Positions 1 to 9,011 of a stretch of 64,000 nt of DNA are shown here, piece after piece. How positions within the stretch are numbered: the first letter of the stretch is position 1; each line of letters opens with the position of its first letter. Source of the stretch: Catenulisporales bacterium (GTDB taxonomy: Bacteria; Actinomycetota; Actinomycetes; Streptomycetales; Catenulisporaceae); contig JAEKKI010000144.1 in NCBI GenBank assembly GCA_019510485.1, forward strand, positions 1-64,000. Reading direction: 5' to 3'. The translations under genes were made by a program, and so were the position numbers. Under the pieces are notes generated by a model. That model ran no database searches. It was not told where the DNA came from and worked only from the letters and a program-made list of their open reading frames with translations.

Positions 1-1
1 G

Positions 2-901
2 GCGATCGCGAAGGCGTGGCCGGGGACGCCGGCGCCGCGGGTACGCATGCTGCCCGCGAAGGTCGAGTACGCCGACCTGCTGACCCGCGTTCCGCAGCAG
101 CGACGCCGGGAATTGTCGGCCGCCGGCGCGCTGGTCGGGATCGAGGAGATCGGGCTGACGCCGGTGACCGTGGACTTCGGAGCCGAGCCGCACTTCGTGG
201 TGTTCGGGGAGGCAGAGTCCGGCAAGTCGAACTTTCTGCGACTGGTCGCGACCGAGCTGGTGGAGGCGGTCGACGCCGGCCGGCTGGAGGCGCGGTTCAT
301 GGTCGTCGACTACCGCAGGAGCCTGATGGGGGCGGTGCCGGAGAAGTACAGCGCGGGGTACGCCGTCGCCGGGCCGCCGGCGTCGTCGATGCTGACGCAG
401 CTGGCCGAGGCGCTGCGGGACCGGTTGCCGGGGCCGGATGTGACGGCCGAGCAGTTGCGGACGCGGAGCTGGCGGACCGGCAAGGACGTGTACGTGTTCG
501 TGGACGACTACGACCTGGTGGCCTCGCCGACCGCGAATCCGCTGGCACCGTTGGTGGAATTGCTACCGTATGCACGTGATGTCGGGCTGCACCTGGTGCT
601 GGCCCGGCAGAGCGGTGGCGCGGCGCGGGCGATGTTCGATCCGGTGTTGCAGAAGCTGCGGGATCTGAACGCGCCAGGGCTGTTGCTCTCCGGCGATCGG
701 GAGGAAGGGCCGTTGCTGAGTGGGGCGCGGCCGAGCCGGCAGCCGGTGGGGCGGGGGCAGTTGGTGACGCGGCGGGGTGGGGCGGTGCTGGTGCAGACAG
801 CGCTGCTGCCGGAGCCGACGTGGGAGATCAAGTTCGAGGACACCGACACCGACACGACTACCAGCCACGACCCCAGCACAGCCGACCCCGATCCGATGTG
901 A
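2..901 (+). CDS. eccC: Type VII secretion ATPase EccC, C-terminal part (5' end outside window)
   Basis: The frame is already open at the left edge, so the N-terminal part is missing. The visible 299 codons form one FtsK/SpoIIIE-type ATPase domain, with Walker A GEAESGKS near 206-229 and Walker B VYVFVDDYD near 488-514. It is preceded by the linker PRVRMLP and ends in a Thr/Asp tail. EccC proteins usually carry three such domains and drive WXG100-family substrates through the type VII channel at the cytoplasmic membrane; this should be the last domain. eccB follows in convergent orientation and an EccE-like gene lies beyond it, which supports the secretion role over a DNA translocase. The final ~100 codons shift from C-ending to G-ending codons. 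Confidence 0.85.
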   Translation, partial: AIAKAWPGTPAPRVRMLPAKVEYADLLTRVPQQRRRELSAAGALVGIEEIGLTPVTVDFGAEPHFVVFGEAESGKSNFLRLVATELVEAVDAGRLEARFMVVDYRRSLMGAVPEKYSAGYAVAGPPASSMLTQLAEALRDRLPGPDVTAEQLRTRSWRTGKDVYVFVDDYDLVASPTANPLAPLVELLPYARDVGLHLVLARQSGGAARAMFDPVLQKLRDLNAPGLLLSGDREEGPLLSGARPSRQPVGRGQLVTRRGGAVLVQTALLPEPTWEIKFEDTDTDTTTSHDPSTADPDPM

Positions 902-945
902 CACCGGTTAGCAGAAGGCTCCTGAGGGCGTCCGAAGCGACAAAA

Positions 946-965
946 GGGCCGGCCGGCTGCGGCCC
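946..965. terminator. Weak hairpin between convergent eccC and eccB
   Basis: GGGCCG at 946-951 pairs with CGGCCC at 960-965 around an 8-nt loop. It sits between two convergent genes. The stem is short and has no T run, so the assignment is weak. Confidence 0.3.
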
Positions 966-979
966 GGCGCGAGCCGAAG

Positions 980-2371
980 CTAGGAGCCACCCTCAACCGG
1001 CAGCTCAGCCTTGCTCGGATCCAGCGCAGTCCCGACCGGCACCATACGCAGCCACTCCGCCGGCACTTCGCACGAGGCGATGGCGTCGTAGCCGAGCCGC
1101 AGCGGAGCGGCGCCGACCAGCTCGTACCGCAGACCGGTATCAGTGAGCAGGTATTCCGGAGCGGTCGCCGGATCGCTGCCGGATTCCCGCACTATGACCC
1201 CGTGTCCGGCCTGCACCACGGCCGCATTAGCCGTAGCGCCTACCGGAGCCGGCAGCGCACCCCGCACCGCCACCTCCTCATGCGCCCGCCCCTGCTGATC
1301 GAACGTCCCCGCGAAGGTCGCGCACAGCACCGACGTCCCAGCGCTGTCCGCATCCTGTAGAGAAGCCGAGAAACGCGGCGGAGCAGCCGGCCACGACAGC
1401 GTCTGCGATGCCGCCGTCGTCACCATCATGTCGGGCGTCACCTCGCCCGGCGGAAGCACCGTCTCCGTGAACTTGAACTGCGCCAGGCGCGGGTCGCGCT
1501 CGTAGAGCTCGTACATCGTCGGCGTCACCGACGCCACGCCGTCGCCGGTCACCAGGAAGTAGTCCGACACCGCGCCACCGGCCGCCACGGTCTTGCCGAA
1601 CATGCCGATGCGGTTGAAGTCCGGTGGTGCGGGACGCGGATCCGGGCTACCGAAGCGGCCTGAGATGGTCGGCACGCCCAGCACATCCCCCGCCGACAGC
1701 CCGCCCAGCCACGCCGACGGCACCCGCCGCGGCTCCACCGCACCGGTCGCGAACGCCGCCGCCACCGCGGCCCGGTCGCCGATCCGGTACTTCAGCCCGT
1801 CCTCGACCACCCACTGCTGCCCGGCGTCGTCCTGCACCAGCAGTGCGTCAGGGCCCGACAAAACCCCCTGGCCGGCGGTCGGGAAGCCGACCTCGACGAC
1901 CGTCTTCGCGCCCGGCGTCACGCACGCCGAGAACTCCTTCAGGTTCAGATCGGCGGGCGCCGGCAGCGGATCGGGCACCTTGGCCAGTCCGATGGCCGGG
2001 CCCGCGTCGCGCAGGTAGGGCGCCAGCTGGGAGTCCTTCGGCCGCTCCACCCGGGGCGTCGGGCCCAGCAGCAGGCGCGCCGACGTCGAGTTCAGCACCG
2101 GGTGCAGGCGGCCGTTGACCATCACGTACTCCGTCCCGGAGCCGTCGGCGATCAGACCCTTCTTCCACGTTTCCTTCGGCTTCGGGTCCGTATAGCCGAC
2201 GACCGCGGCGGCCCCGAGGGCGACCACGACCACGATCACTGCGACGAACATCGACCGGAACGGCCGCGGCACGCCCTCGCCGACCCCGCCGGCGCTGGGC
2301 CGCAGCAGCGCCCCGATGATCCGGCGCCGCGAGAACTCCGTCGCTGTCAGCTGCTCCTTCCGCGTCGCCAT
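980..2371 (-). CDS. eccB: Type VII secretion protein EccB
   Basis: 463 residues, matching the usual EccB length. A basic cytoplasmic start (about 1-40, MATRKEQLTATEF and RRRIIGALL) is followed by one membrane helix (about 41-62, MFVAVIVVVVALGAAAVVGY). The rest is a large extracytoplasmic domain with three cysteines (EFSAC, SVLCAT, IASCE). EccB is a core subunit of the ESX membrane complex, with its bulk in the periplasm-like space. The start is ATG at 2371. A TATCGT hexamer lies 7 nt upstream, so the mRNA is probably leaderless. The promoter overlaps that of the divergent EccE-like gene. Confidence 0.88.
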   Translation of the reverse strand: MATRKEQLTATEFSRRRIIGALLRPSAGGVGEGVPRPFRSMFVAVIVVVVALGAAAVVGYTDPKPKETWKKGLIADGSGTEYVMVNGRLHPVLNSTSARLLLGPTPRVERPKDSQLAPYLRDAGPAIGLAKVPDPLPAPADLNLKEFSACVTPGAKTVVEVGFPTAGQGVLSGPDALLVQDDAGQQWVVEDGLKYRIGDRAAVAAAFATGAVEPRRVPSAWLGGLSAGDVLGVPTISGRFGSPDPRPAPPDFNRIGMFGKTVAAGGAVSDYFLVTGDGVASVTPTMYELYERDPRLAQFKFTETVLPPGEVTPDMMVTTAASQTLSWPAAPPRFSASLQDADSAGTSVLCATFAGTFDQQGRAHEEVAVRGALPAPVGATANAAVVQAGHGVIVRESGSDPATAPEYLLTDTGLRYELVGAAPLRLGYDAIASCEVPAEWLRMVPVGTALDPSKAELPVEGGS

Positions 2372-2377
2372 TCCCCG

Positions 2378-2384
2378 TACGATA
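2378..2384. promoter_or_regulatory. Overlapping divergent -10 elements for eccB and the eccE-like gene
   Basis: On + , TACGAT (2378-2383) is 8 nt before the ATG at 2392. On - , TATCGT (2384-2379) is 7 nt before the ATG at 2371. Both fit TANNNT and share five base pairs. Only 20 bp separate the two start codons, so neither transcript can carry a normal leader. Confidence 0.6.
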
Positions 2385-2391
2385 CGTCCTC

Positions 2392-3615
2392 ATGCGGACC
2401 TTCGCAGGCATGCGGCGTGGCAGGGGTCTGAGTCCCGTGATCGCCGACGAGACGTCGGCCCGCCGAGTCGTCGATCACCTGATCACAGTTCTGGAACTCG
2501 AACCGGCCGACGCGGTCTTGCCGCAGTCCGCCCCGCCCCCGATCCCCAAGCGCATCCTGGAAGCCCTGCGCGCCGATCCGCTGCTCGGTCTCGCCGACGT
2601 CCGGCTGATCCAGCACGTCCAGCGGACCGGCGCGGGACTGCCGGAGCGCTCCCAGGCGGGATCGTCATATCAGGCGCTGAACAGCGAAGTCGCGCGTCAC
2701 GCCGCCGTCGCCCCGATCCCGGCTGCCCGCCTGACCTGGCTGACCATGCGACTGGAGCTGCCCGGCAGCCGCCACCACCAGCGGGCCGCACGGGCCGCCG
2801 GGCCGATCTTGGCGCGCGGCGGCGGCCTGGAGGGAGCGCGGCGGACCCTGGACAAGGCTGCCAGGACCGCGTCCGCGCGGCTCGCCGTCGTGGGCTACCG
2901 CACGATCATCCTCGCCGACACAGCCTACGAACCGGGGCTAGCCAGCGGTCTGGCCGAAACCCAGGACGTCACCGACATCACCGGCCTCGCCACGACCACC
3001 GGCGGCGTACTCGTCGGCGTCGACCCCGCGCACCGCGCGGTCACGCTCGGCCTGTTCCGTCGCAAAGGCCTGAGCGCCACCGTCATCGGCGGCCTTCACC
3101 TGGCCCAGATACTGGCCCTGCGCTGCGCCGCCGTCGGCGCCCGCGTGATCGTCGAAACCGCGCGCCAGGACGAATGGGACCCGATGCTGCTGCACTCCGG
3201 CCTTGATCCCGCACGCCTTGCCGTGCAACCGGCCGGCCGCCCCGCCGGCAACGCCGGCTGGCCGAAACCGAGCGCCGCGACACCGCTGCTCGTGCTGCGC
3301 GACTGCGGCGCCCGGCCGCCTTACGCGGCGGTTCCACGCGGGCCGTGGACCGCAGTCGTCACCGTGCTCCCCTTCCTCGATCCACGCTCCGCCGGCTATC
3401 TCAAAGACGCTGATCTCATCGGCCTACAACGCATGCCCCGTGAGGAAGCAGCGATGGCACGACGCATCCTGGCGCTGCCCGACAGGGACACCGCGGCCCT
3501 CCCGGATCTGCCCGATCAGATGGCGCTGTGGCGGTCCAAGAACGGGATCACCCGTTACAGCGAGGTGGCTGCGACGAAGTGGGAGCAAGCCTTCCTCGGC
3601 AAGCCGGTGCGCTGA
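2392..3615 (+). CDS. EccE-like type VII secretion protein without membrane helices
   Basis: 407 residues. Residues about 80-190 resemble the EccE core: SSYQALNSEVARH, then AARLTWLTMRLEL, then ARGGGLEGARRTL, which parallel the RITWIALKL...RGGGLLGA segment I recall from Streptomyces EccE. EccE normally begins with two membrane helices that anchor it in the ESX complex. Here the N-terminus (MRTFAGMRRGRGLS) has none, so the protein is either soluble or recruited by partners. The C-terminal half (VTLGLFRRKGLSATVIGG onwards) is not one I recognise. It is divergent from eccB with a 20-bp spacer. Alternative starts are ATG 2410 and GTG 2437. The family call is by motif memory only. Confidence 0.55.
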   Translation: MRTFAGMRRGRGLSPVIADETSARRVVDHLITVLELEPADAVLPQSAPPPIPKRILEALRADPLLGLADVRLIQHVQRTGAGLPERSQAGSSYQALNSEVARHAAVAPIPAARLTWLTMRLELPGSRHHQRAARAAGPILARGGGLEGARRTLDKAARTASARLAVVGYRTIILADTAYEPGLASGLAETQDVTDITGLATTTGGVLVGVDPAHRAVTLGLFRRKGLSATVIGGLHLAQILALRCAAVGARVIVETARQDEWDPMLLHSGLDPARLAVQPAGRPAGNAGWPKPSAATPLLVLRDCGARPPYAAVPRGPWTAVVTVLPFLDPRSAGYLKDADLIGLQRMPREEAAMARRILALPDRDTAALPDLPDQMALWRSKNGITRYSEVAATKWEQAFLGKPVR

Positions 3616-3649
3616 CAAAGGGCCCGCGCCCTGCGAAGATCGGTCGGCG

Positions 3650-3655
3650 TAGGGT
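3650..3655 (+). promoter_or_regulatory. -10 element TAGGGT of the M20 peptidase gene
   Basis: TAGGGT lies 6 nt before the ATG at 3662, predicting a leaderless or near-leaderless transcript. No ribosome binding site precedes the start. Confidence 0.55.
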
Positions 3656-3661
3656 TGGACC

Positions 3662-4996
3662 ATGACGAGCACCCCGGACTCCGAAGAAGTCCCGTACGGC
3701 GAAGTCGTCGGCTTCCTGCGCGACCTCATCCGGATCGACACCTCGAACCCGGTCAAGCCGGAGCGCCCGGCGGCCGAATACGTGGCCGAGAAACTCGCCG
3801 AGGCCGGGCTGGAACCCCGGATCTTCGAGTCGGAGCCGGGCCGGGCCAGCGTGGTGGCCCGCGTCGAGGGCTCGGAGCCGGGCGCCGACGCGCTGTTGCT
3901 GCACGGCCACCTGGACGTGGTCCCGGCCGACCCGGCGGACTGGACCTTCGACCCGTTCGCCGCCGAGGTCCACGAAGGCCTGGTGTGGGGCCGCGGCGCG
4001 GTCGACATGAAGGACATGGACGCGATGATGCTCGCCGTCACGCGCCGCATGCTCCGCGAGGGCCGCAAGCCGCGCCGTGACATCGTCCTGGCGTTCCTGG
4101 CCGACGAGGAGGCCGGCGGCAACCACGGCGCCAAGTTCCTCGCCGAGCACCACCGGGACCTGTTCGACGGCGTCTCCGAGGCGGTCAGCGAGGTCGGCGG
4201 CTACTCCTACGAGGTGTCGCCGGACCTGCGCTTCTACCTCATCGAGACCGCGCAGAAGGGCCTGGCCTGGATGCGGCTGCAGGCCCGCGGCCGGGCCGGA
4301 CACGGTTCGATGATCAACGACGACAACGCGGTCACGGACGTGGCCGAGGCGGTGGCACGCATCGGCCGGCACGAGTGGCCGGTGACGCTGACCCCGACCG
4401 TCACCACGTTCCTGGCCGAGGTCACCGAGGCGCTCGGCGTCGAGTTCGATCCTCAGGACCCGGACTCGGCGCGCGCCGCCGTGGCCAAGATCGGGCCGCT
4501 GGCCCGGTTCATCGGCGCCACGCTCCAGCACACCGCGAACCCGACCAAGCTGGAGGCCGGGTACAAGGTGAACGTGATCCCCGAACGCGCCTTCGCCGAG
4601 GTCGACGGCCGGTTCCTGCCGGGGCTGGAGCAGGAGTACTTCGCCGAGATCGACAAGCTGCTGGGACCCGATGTGACCCGCGAGTTCACGCACTACGACA
4701 TCGCGCTGGAGGCCCCGTTCGAGGTGCCGCTGGTGGAGAAGATGATGGCCGCGTTGCGGGCCGAGGATCCGGCGGCGCGGATCGTCCCCTACTGCTTGTC
4801 GGCCGGCACCGACAACAAGACCTTCGGCACGATGGACATGGGCCGCGGCCTGATCCGCGGCTACGGCTTCGTGCCGTTGAAGCTGGATCCGAGCCTGGAC
4901 TTCGCGGCGATGTTCCACGGCGTGGACGAGCGGGTGCCGCTGGACGCGCTGGAGTTCGGCTGCAAGGTGCTGGACCGGTTCCTCACAGCGGCCTGA
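3662..4996 (+). CDS. M20 family metallopeptidase/amidohydrolase
   Basis: 444 residues with the di-zinc M20 fold. Metal and catalytic motifs are HGHLDVVP (about 80-87), GRGAVDMKD (about 110-118, bridging Asp) and DEEAGG (about 147-152, general base Glu). A lid-domain segment GRAGHGSM and a late FHGVDERVP motif follow. The family removes terminal residues or N-acyl groups from small peptides or amino acids (CPG2/ArgE/DapE group). The dedicated dapE of this organism is at 58-59 kb, so this copy is more likely a peptidase/dipeptidase. It is monocistronic, with a leaderless-type promoter upstream and a strong convergent terminator downstream. Confidence 0.85.
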   Translation: MTSTPDSEEVPYGEVVGFLRDLIRIDTSNPVKPERPAAEYVAEKLAEAGLEPRIFESEPGRASVVARVEGSEPGADALLLHGHLDVVPADPADWTFDPFAAEVHEGLVWGRGAVDMKDMDAMMLAVTRRMLREGRKPRRDIVLAFLADEEAGGNHGAKFLAEHHRDLFDGVSEAVSEVGGYSYEVSPDLRFYLIETAQKGLAWMRLQARGRAGHGSMINDDNAVTDVAEAVARIGRHEWPVTLTPTVTTFLAEVTEALGVEFDPQDPDSARAAVAKIGPLARFIGATLQHTANPTKLEAGYKVNVIPERAFAEVDGRFLPGLEQEYFAEIDKLLGPDVTREFTHYDIALEAPFEVPLVEKMMAALRAEDPAARIVPYCLSAGTDNKTFGTMDMGRGLIRGYGFVPLKLDPSLDFAAMFHGVDERVPLDALEFGCKVLDRFLTAA

Positions 4997-5011
4997 TTCG
5001 AAAGCAGACAA

Positions 5012-5049
5012 GGCCCGGCCGGCGGATTTCCAGATCCGCCGGCCGGGCC
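5012..5049. terminator. Bidirectional terminator hairpin
   Basis: A perfect 16-bp stem (5012-5027 with 5034-5049) around the loop TTCCAG lies between the convergent stop codons at 4996 and 5068. The stem is almost pure G/C and can serve both strands. Confidence 0.75.
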
Positions 5050-5067
5050 CGAGCCGTGATCGGCGAT

Positions 5068-6636
5068 TCAGCCGTTCTGCTGCGGCCAGCGTTGGAACGG
5101 GTCGTCCGCGGCCGGATCGTGATACCCGAGCTGCGGCATCGGCGGCAGGGCGGCGCGTGGCGGCGTCGCCTGCGCCGGGATCATCGGTTCGATCACCAGC
5201 ATGGGCACCTGGACGGTGCGCCGGTGATCCTCGTAGGACCCGTGCGGGTCGGCGTCGAAGCCGTGCTCGGCCAGGGCCCGGCTGCTGGCCTTCTCGTAGA
5301 GGTACACGTAGCCGCAGCGGATGGTGAGGCACTTGGTGAGCTTGCCGGTGATGGACTCGAAGAAGTCCTTGCGGTAGGCCTCGTCGGTGACCGCGGAGAC
5401 CGCGAAGAAGAACGCTGAGAACGTGGTCAGCAGGATCGCGGTGCGCAGCAGCGGCTCGGAGAAGATCAGTTCGTGGTCGCCGCCGAGCGGGATCCGCGCC
5501 GGGAAGCCGAACAGCTTGCCGGGATCGATGATGTTCAGCCAGGCCCTGCCCTGCTCCTCGGTGCTGAAACCGCATGCCTTCGCGACGGCCTCGGACGTGT
5601 GCTCGACCTGGTTGAGATCGACGCCGCGCGGACACTCCGGCGTCCGCAGCCAGTCCGCGATCTGCCCGTCGTTCACCGCCAGCTTGCCCAGCGAGACGAA
5701 GTACAGGAACACCACGACGGCCAGCAGCAGGATCTGGATGACCTGCGTGAAACCCAGCACGAACAGCATGTTGACCTGTTGCCGCCGGTCCGTCCTCAGC
5801 TGCGGCAGCTCGCCATCGAGCTCGTCGAGGTGCCGGGACATCGGCGTGTCGCCGGCCGCGGCCGCGACCGCCTCGCGGGTGTACTCACCGGACAGCTCCT
5901 TGATCTCGCCGGGCAGCCGCACCATCAGGAACCCGAGGGTGATCATGCCGAAGAAGAACGTGGTCCACCACAGCTGGCTGCGCTTCTCGAACGACGAGGC
6001 GATGTGCCACATGTCGACGTTGAGGAACAGGAACGTCCCGAACAGCGCGAGCATCGGCAGCGCCTTGCTCGCCAGGTTGACCAGGTTGCCGAGCTCCTGG
6101 ACCGCGTGTCGCAGGGCCCAGATCAGCACCGGCAGCATCGCGTAGGACACCAGGACGTAGACCAGTCCGAGCACCAGGACGTTCGCGACGCCGTCGGCCG
6201 CCACCGCGGCCCACGAGGCGTGCGAGATCTTGCCGACCGTCGGGCCGAGCACGACCAGCAGCGCGATCTCCGGCAGGCCGATCTTCGCCGGCCACCGGTA
6301 CCACGCGTGCGGCTGGCGGACCAGGTTCGCCGCCAGGAAGATCAGGAAGATCGCGCCGAGCCCGATCGCGGCGCCGATTCCACGGTCGGCCCAGGTCACG
6401 GACTTGCTGGTGAGTTCCAGACCCATCTGGAACAGGACGAGCACGACGAAGACCGGCAGCGCGCGCCGGAAGACGTCCTCGGTGGCCCGGTAGTCCTCGA
6501 TGAAGTGCGGCAGGCCGCGCTTGATGAACCATTTCTCGACGTCGTCGAGATGCTGGTGGGCGTCGGCCAGGGCGCGGCGCTCGGTGCGTTTGGCTGCGGC
6601 AGTGCGCGCGCCGCGAGACGTGGTGGGCGTACTCAC
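5068..6636 (-). CDS. Polytopic membrane protein of unknown function
   Basis: 522 residues, not recognised. After a basic start and an amphipathic segment (LDDVEKWFIKRGLPHFIEDY) there are about eight to nine hydrophobic helices, e.g. ALPVFVVLVLFQMGLEL, AAIGLGAIFLIFLAANLV, VLVLGLVYVLVSYAMLPVLI, QVIQILLLAVVVFLYFVSL and LTTFSAFFFAVSAV. A cytoplasmic loop (GEYTREAVAAAAGDT) splits the helices. The C-terminus is a soluble Pro-rich tail (DPFQRWPQQNG). The start is GTG 6636 with a G-rich stretch just upstream. It looks like a conserved actinobacterial protein. I see no transport or enzyme signature, so no function is assigned. Confidence 0.7.
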   Translation of the reverse strand: MSTPTTSRGARTAAAKRTERRALADAHQHLDDVEKWFIKRGLPHFIEDYRATEDVFRRALPVFVVLVLFQMGLELTSKSVTWADRGIGAAIGLGAIFLIFLAANLVRQPHAWYRWPAKIGLPEIALLVVLGPTVGKISHASWAAVAADGVANVLVLGLVYVLVSYAMLPVLIWALRHAVQELGNLVNLASKALPMLALFGTFLFLNVDMWHIASSFEKRSQLWWTTFFFGMITLGFLMVRLPGEIKELSGEYTREAVAAAAGDTPMSRHLDELDGELPQLRTDRRQQVNMLFVLGFTQVIQILLLAVVVFLYFVSLGKLAVNDGQIADWLRTPECPRGVDLNQVEHTSEAVAKACGFSTEEQGRAWLNIIDPGKLFGFPARIPLGGDHELIFSEPLLRTAILLTTFSAFFFAVSAVTDEAYRKDFFESITGKLTKCLTIRCGYVYLYEKASSRALAEHGFDADPHGSYEDHRRTVQVPMLVIEPMIPAQATPPRAALPPMPQLGYHDPAADDPFQRWPQQNG

Positions 6637-6709
6637 GGTCCCCCCGGAGAGTGAGGCTTTTGAGGCGATGGCTGGATACGGTCGCGCAGATCCTAACCCT
6701 GATCCGCCC

Positions 6710-7471
6710 CTACTCGGCTTCCACCGGTTCCACGAGTTCGGGCCCGTTGTTCTTTACCGAGTTCACAGCGGTGGAGACGGGATAGGTCGCCAGGTTCGGA
6801 TCGCGTCCCGGATCCAACAGATCGAGCAGGGCATCGGCCTCGCCCTCTCCCGAGCCGTAATCAGGGTCCAGCCACGCGTCGTAGTGCGCGCGCGGGACGA
6901 TCACCGGCATCCGGTCGTGGATGCGGTGCAGGCCGCCGACCGAGGCGGTGGTGAGGATGGTCGCCGACCACAGCCAGGCCGCCGGGTCCTCCTTGTCCTG
7001 GACCTCCGGGTCGCGCCACAGCTCGTACAGGCCGGCGAAGCCCAGGGCGGCGCCGGAGCCGTCGTGGATGAAGAAGGGCTGCTTCACGGGCTTGGGTCCG
7101 GCGGGCTTGTACCACTCGTAGTAGCCGTCGGCCGGGATGATGCAGCGGCGCTTCATGAACGCGCGTTTGAAGGAGGCCTTCTCGGTGACCGTCTCGATGC
7201 GGGCGTTGAACATCTTCTGCCCGATCGAGCGGTCCTTGGCCCAGGACGGAATCAGGCCCCAGCGAACCTCCTTCAGCTTGCGCACCGCCTCGGCGCCGGG
7301 CTCGGCCGCGCGCGGCCGGCGCTCGATCGCGGCCACGACCTGGTCGGTCGGTGCCACGTTGTAGTTCGGCTCGAAAGCGGCGGCGACCTGCTCGAACAGC
7401 GCCGGCTGCGTGATGCCGAGCTGGCCGGCCAGCTGCGCGGGGTCGGTCCGCAGCACGTAGCGTCCACACAT
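6710..7471 (-). CDS. yedK: SRAP domain protein (HMCES/YedK), abasic-site DNA shield
   Basis: 253 residues covering one SRAP domain. The catalytic cysteine is residue 2 (MCGRY) and must be exposed by removal of Met1. Other hallmarks are NYNVAPT (about 36-42), the PADGYYEWY glutamate (about 113-121) and IHDRMPVIV (about 184-192) with the active histidine. Family members crosslink through Cys2 to abasic sites in single-stranded DNA, protecting them from strand cleavage; YedK is often linked to the SOS response. The C-terminus (VSTAVNSVKNNGPE) is typical. The start is fixed by the required MCGRY. Confidence 0.93.
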   Translation of the reverse strand: MCGRYVLRTDPAQLAGQLGITQPALFEQVAAAFEPNYNVAPTDQVVAAIERRPRAAEPGAEAVRKLKEVRWGLIPSWAKDRSIGQKMFNARIETVTEKASFKRAFMKRRCIIPADGYYEWYKPAGPKPVKQPFFIHDGSGAALGFAGLYELWRDPEVQDKEDPAAWLWSATILTTASVGGLHRIHDRMPVIVPRAHYDAWLDPDYGSGEGEADALLDLLDPGRDPNLATYPVSTAVNSVKNNGPELVEPVEAE

Positions 7472-7586
7472 GGTCCCGAGCTAACCACGGAACACCGACA
7501 ACAAACCCTCCGACGGACGGAAAAACGCCGCACTCGTGAGGCGTACCGGCATCCGGCGGGCGCCAGCGGTGATCGCCCGCACCGAC

Positions 7587-7592
7587 TAGCCT
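7587..7592 (+). promoter_or_regulatory. -10 element TAGCCT of aroA
   Basis: TAGCCT lies 6 nt upstream of the aroA ATG at 7599. No Shine-Dalgarno sequence is present, so the aroA-rsgA mRNA is probably leaderless. Confidence 0.6.
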
Positions 7593-7598
7593 GGTGCC

Positions 7599-9011
7599 AT
7601 GACCTCCACCGAGAAGATCCTGTGGTCCGCGCCGTCCGCCGGCCGTCCGATCACGGCGGCCGTACGCGTCCCGGGATCGAAGTCGGCGACCAACCGCGCG
7701 CTGGTCCTGGCCGCGCTGGCCGACGGCCCCTCGACGATCCGCGGCGGCCTGCGGGCCCGGGATTCGGTGCTGATGATCGGGGCGCTGCGCGAGCTGGGTG
7801 TGGAGGTGGAGTCCGGCGAGCGGCACGACGCGCCGCAGTGGACGATCACGCCGCCGAAGCGGCTGCTGGGCGGCTCGCACGGCGAGCTGGGCGACAGCGG
7901 CGAGGACGGCGACCTCACGCGGGTGGACGTCGGCCTGGCCGGCACCGTCATGCGGTTCCTGCCGCCGGTCGCGGCGCTGGCCGACGGCCCGGTGCACTTC
8001 GACGGCGACCCCTACGCGCGCTCGCGTCCGATGGGCACGCTGATCCAGGCGCTGCGCGACCTCGGCGTGCGCATCGACGACGGCGACCGCGGCACCTTCC
8101 CGTTCCTCGTCGAGGGCACCGGCTCGGTGGCCGGCGGCCTGGTGGAGCTGGACGCCACCGCCTCCTCGCAGTTCATCTCGGCGCTGCTGCTGGCCGGCTC
8201 CCGGTACGAGCGCGGCGTGGAGGTGCGGCACGTCGGCGGGCCGATCCCCTCGCAGCCGCACATCGCCATGACCGTGGAGTTCGTCCGGGCCGCCGGCGGC
8301 GTGGTCGACGACTCCGAGCCGGGCCGCTGGGTCGTGACCCCTTCGGTCCTGCGCGGCCGGGAGTGGGCGATCGAGCCGGACCTGTCGAACGCCGCTCCGT
8401 TCCTGGCCGCGGCCCTGGTGACCGGCGGCACCGTGACCGTGCCGGACTGGCCGGCCGCCACCACCCAGGCCGGCGACGCTTTGCGCGGCCTGCTGCGGGA
8501 GATGGGTGCCCGGGTGGAGCTCACTCCCGCGGGGCTGACCGTCTCCGGCGGGGCCGGCGTGCACGGGCTGGAGGCCGACCTGCGCGATGTCGGCGAGCTG
8601 ACGCCGACGCTGGCCGCGATCGCGGCGCTGGCCGACTCGCCGTCCCGGTTCACCGGCATCGGCCACCTGCGCGGGCACGAGACAGACCGGCTGGCCGCGC
8701 TGGCCCGGGAGATCAACGGCCTCGGCGGCGACGTGGTGGAGGAGCCGGACGGGCTGCTGATCCGGCCGCGGGCGCTGCACGGCGGCGTGTTCGCCACCTA
8801 CGACGACCACCGGCTGGCCACCGCCGGGGCGGTGCTGGGGCTGATGGTGGACGGAGTCCAGGTCGAGGACATCGCCACCACAGGCAAGACGCTGCCGGAC
8901 TTCCCGGCCATGTGGGCGGCGATGCTGGATGCGGCGGAGGTCCCGGGATCGCCCGCTGCCACGGACGCCGCGGGCGCCTCGGACCCCTCGGGAACGGGAG
9001 TCGCCGGCTGA
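7599..9011 (+). CDS. aroA: 3-phosphoshikimate 1-carboxyvinyltransferase (EPSP synthase)
   Basis: 470 residues. Motifs in order: the phosphate-binding PGSKSATNRALVLAALADGPS near the N-terminus, LAGTVMRFLPPVAALA (the LAGTxxR signature), DATASSQFISALLLAG, and the C-terminal HRLATAGAVLGL. The enzyme transfers enolpyruvate from PEP to shikimate-3-phosphate in chorismate synthesis in the cytoplasm. The stop overlaps the next start (TGATG), so rsgA is translationally coupled; this aroA-rsgA pairing is common in actinobacteria. The last ~25 residues (SPAATDAAGASDPSG) are a low-complexity extension. Confidence 0.95.
   Translation: MTSTEKILWSAPSAGRPITAAVRVPGSKSATNRALVLAALADGPSTIRGGLRARDSVLMIGALRELGVEVESGERHDAPQWTITPPKRLLGGSHGELGDSGEDGDLTRVDVGLAGTVMRFLPPVAALADGPVHFDGDPYARSRPMGTLIQALRDLGVRIDDGDRGTFPFLVEGTGSVAGGLVELDATASSQFISALLLAGSRYERGVEVRHVGGPIPSQPHIAMTVEFVRAAGGVVDDSEPGRWVVTPSVLRGREWAIEPDLSNAAPFLAAALVTGGTVTVPDWPAATTQAGDALRGLLREMGARVELTPAGLTVSGGAGVHGLEADLRDVGELTPTLAAIAALADSPSRFTGIGHLRGHETDRLAALAREINGLGGDVVEEPDGLLIRPRALHGGVFATYDDHRLATAGAVLGLMVDGVQVEDIATTGKTLPDFPAMWAAMLDAAEVPGSPAATDAAGASDPSGTGVAG

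Noticed and set aside
3662-4996. Naming the first M20 gene dapE
   Set aside because: A much better DapE lies next to dapD at 58037-59152, and this protein lacks the DapE-specific ECEEVE and ARAHSARSW pattern.
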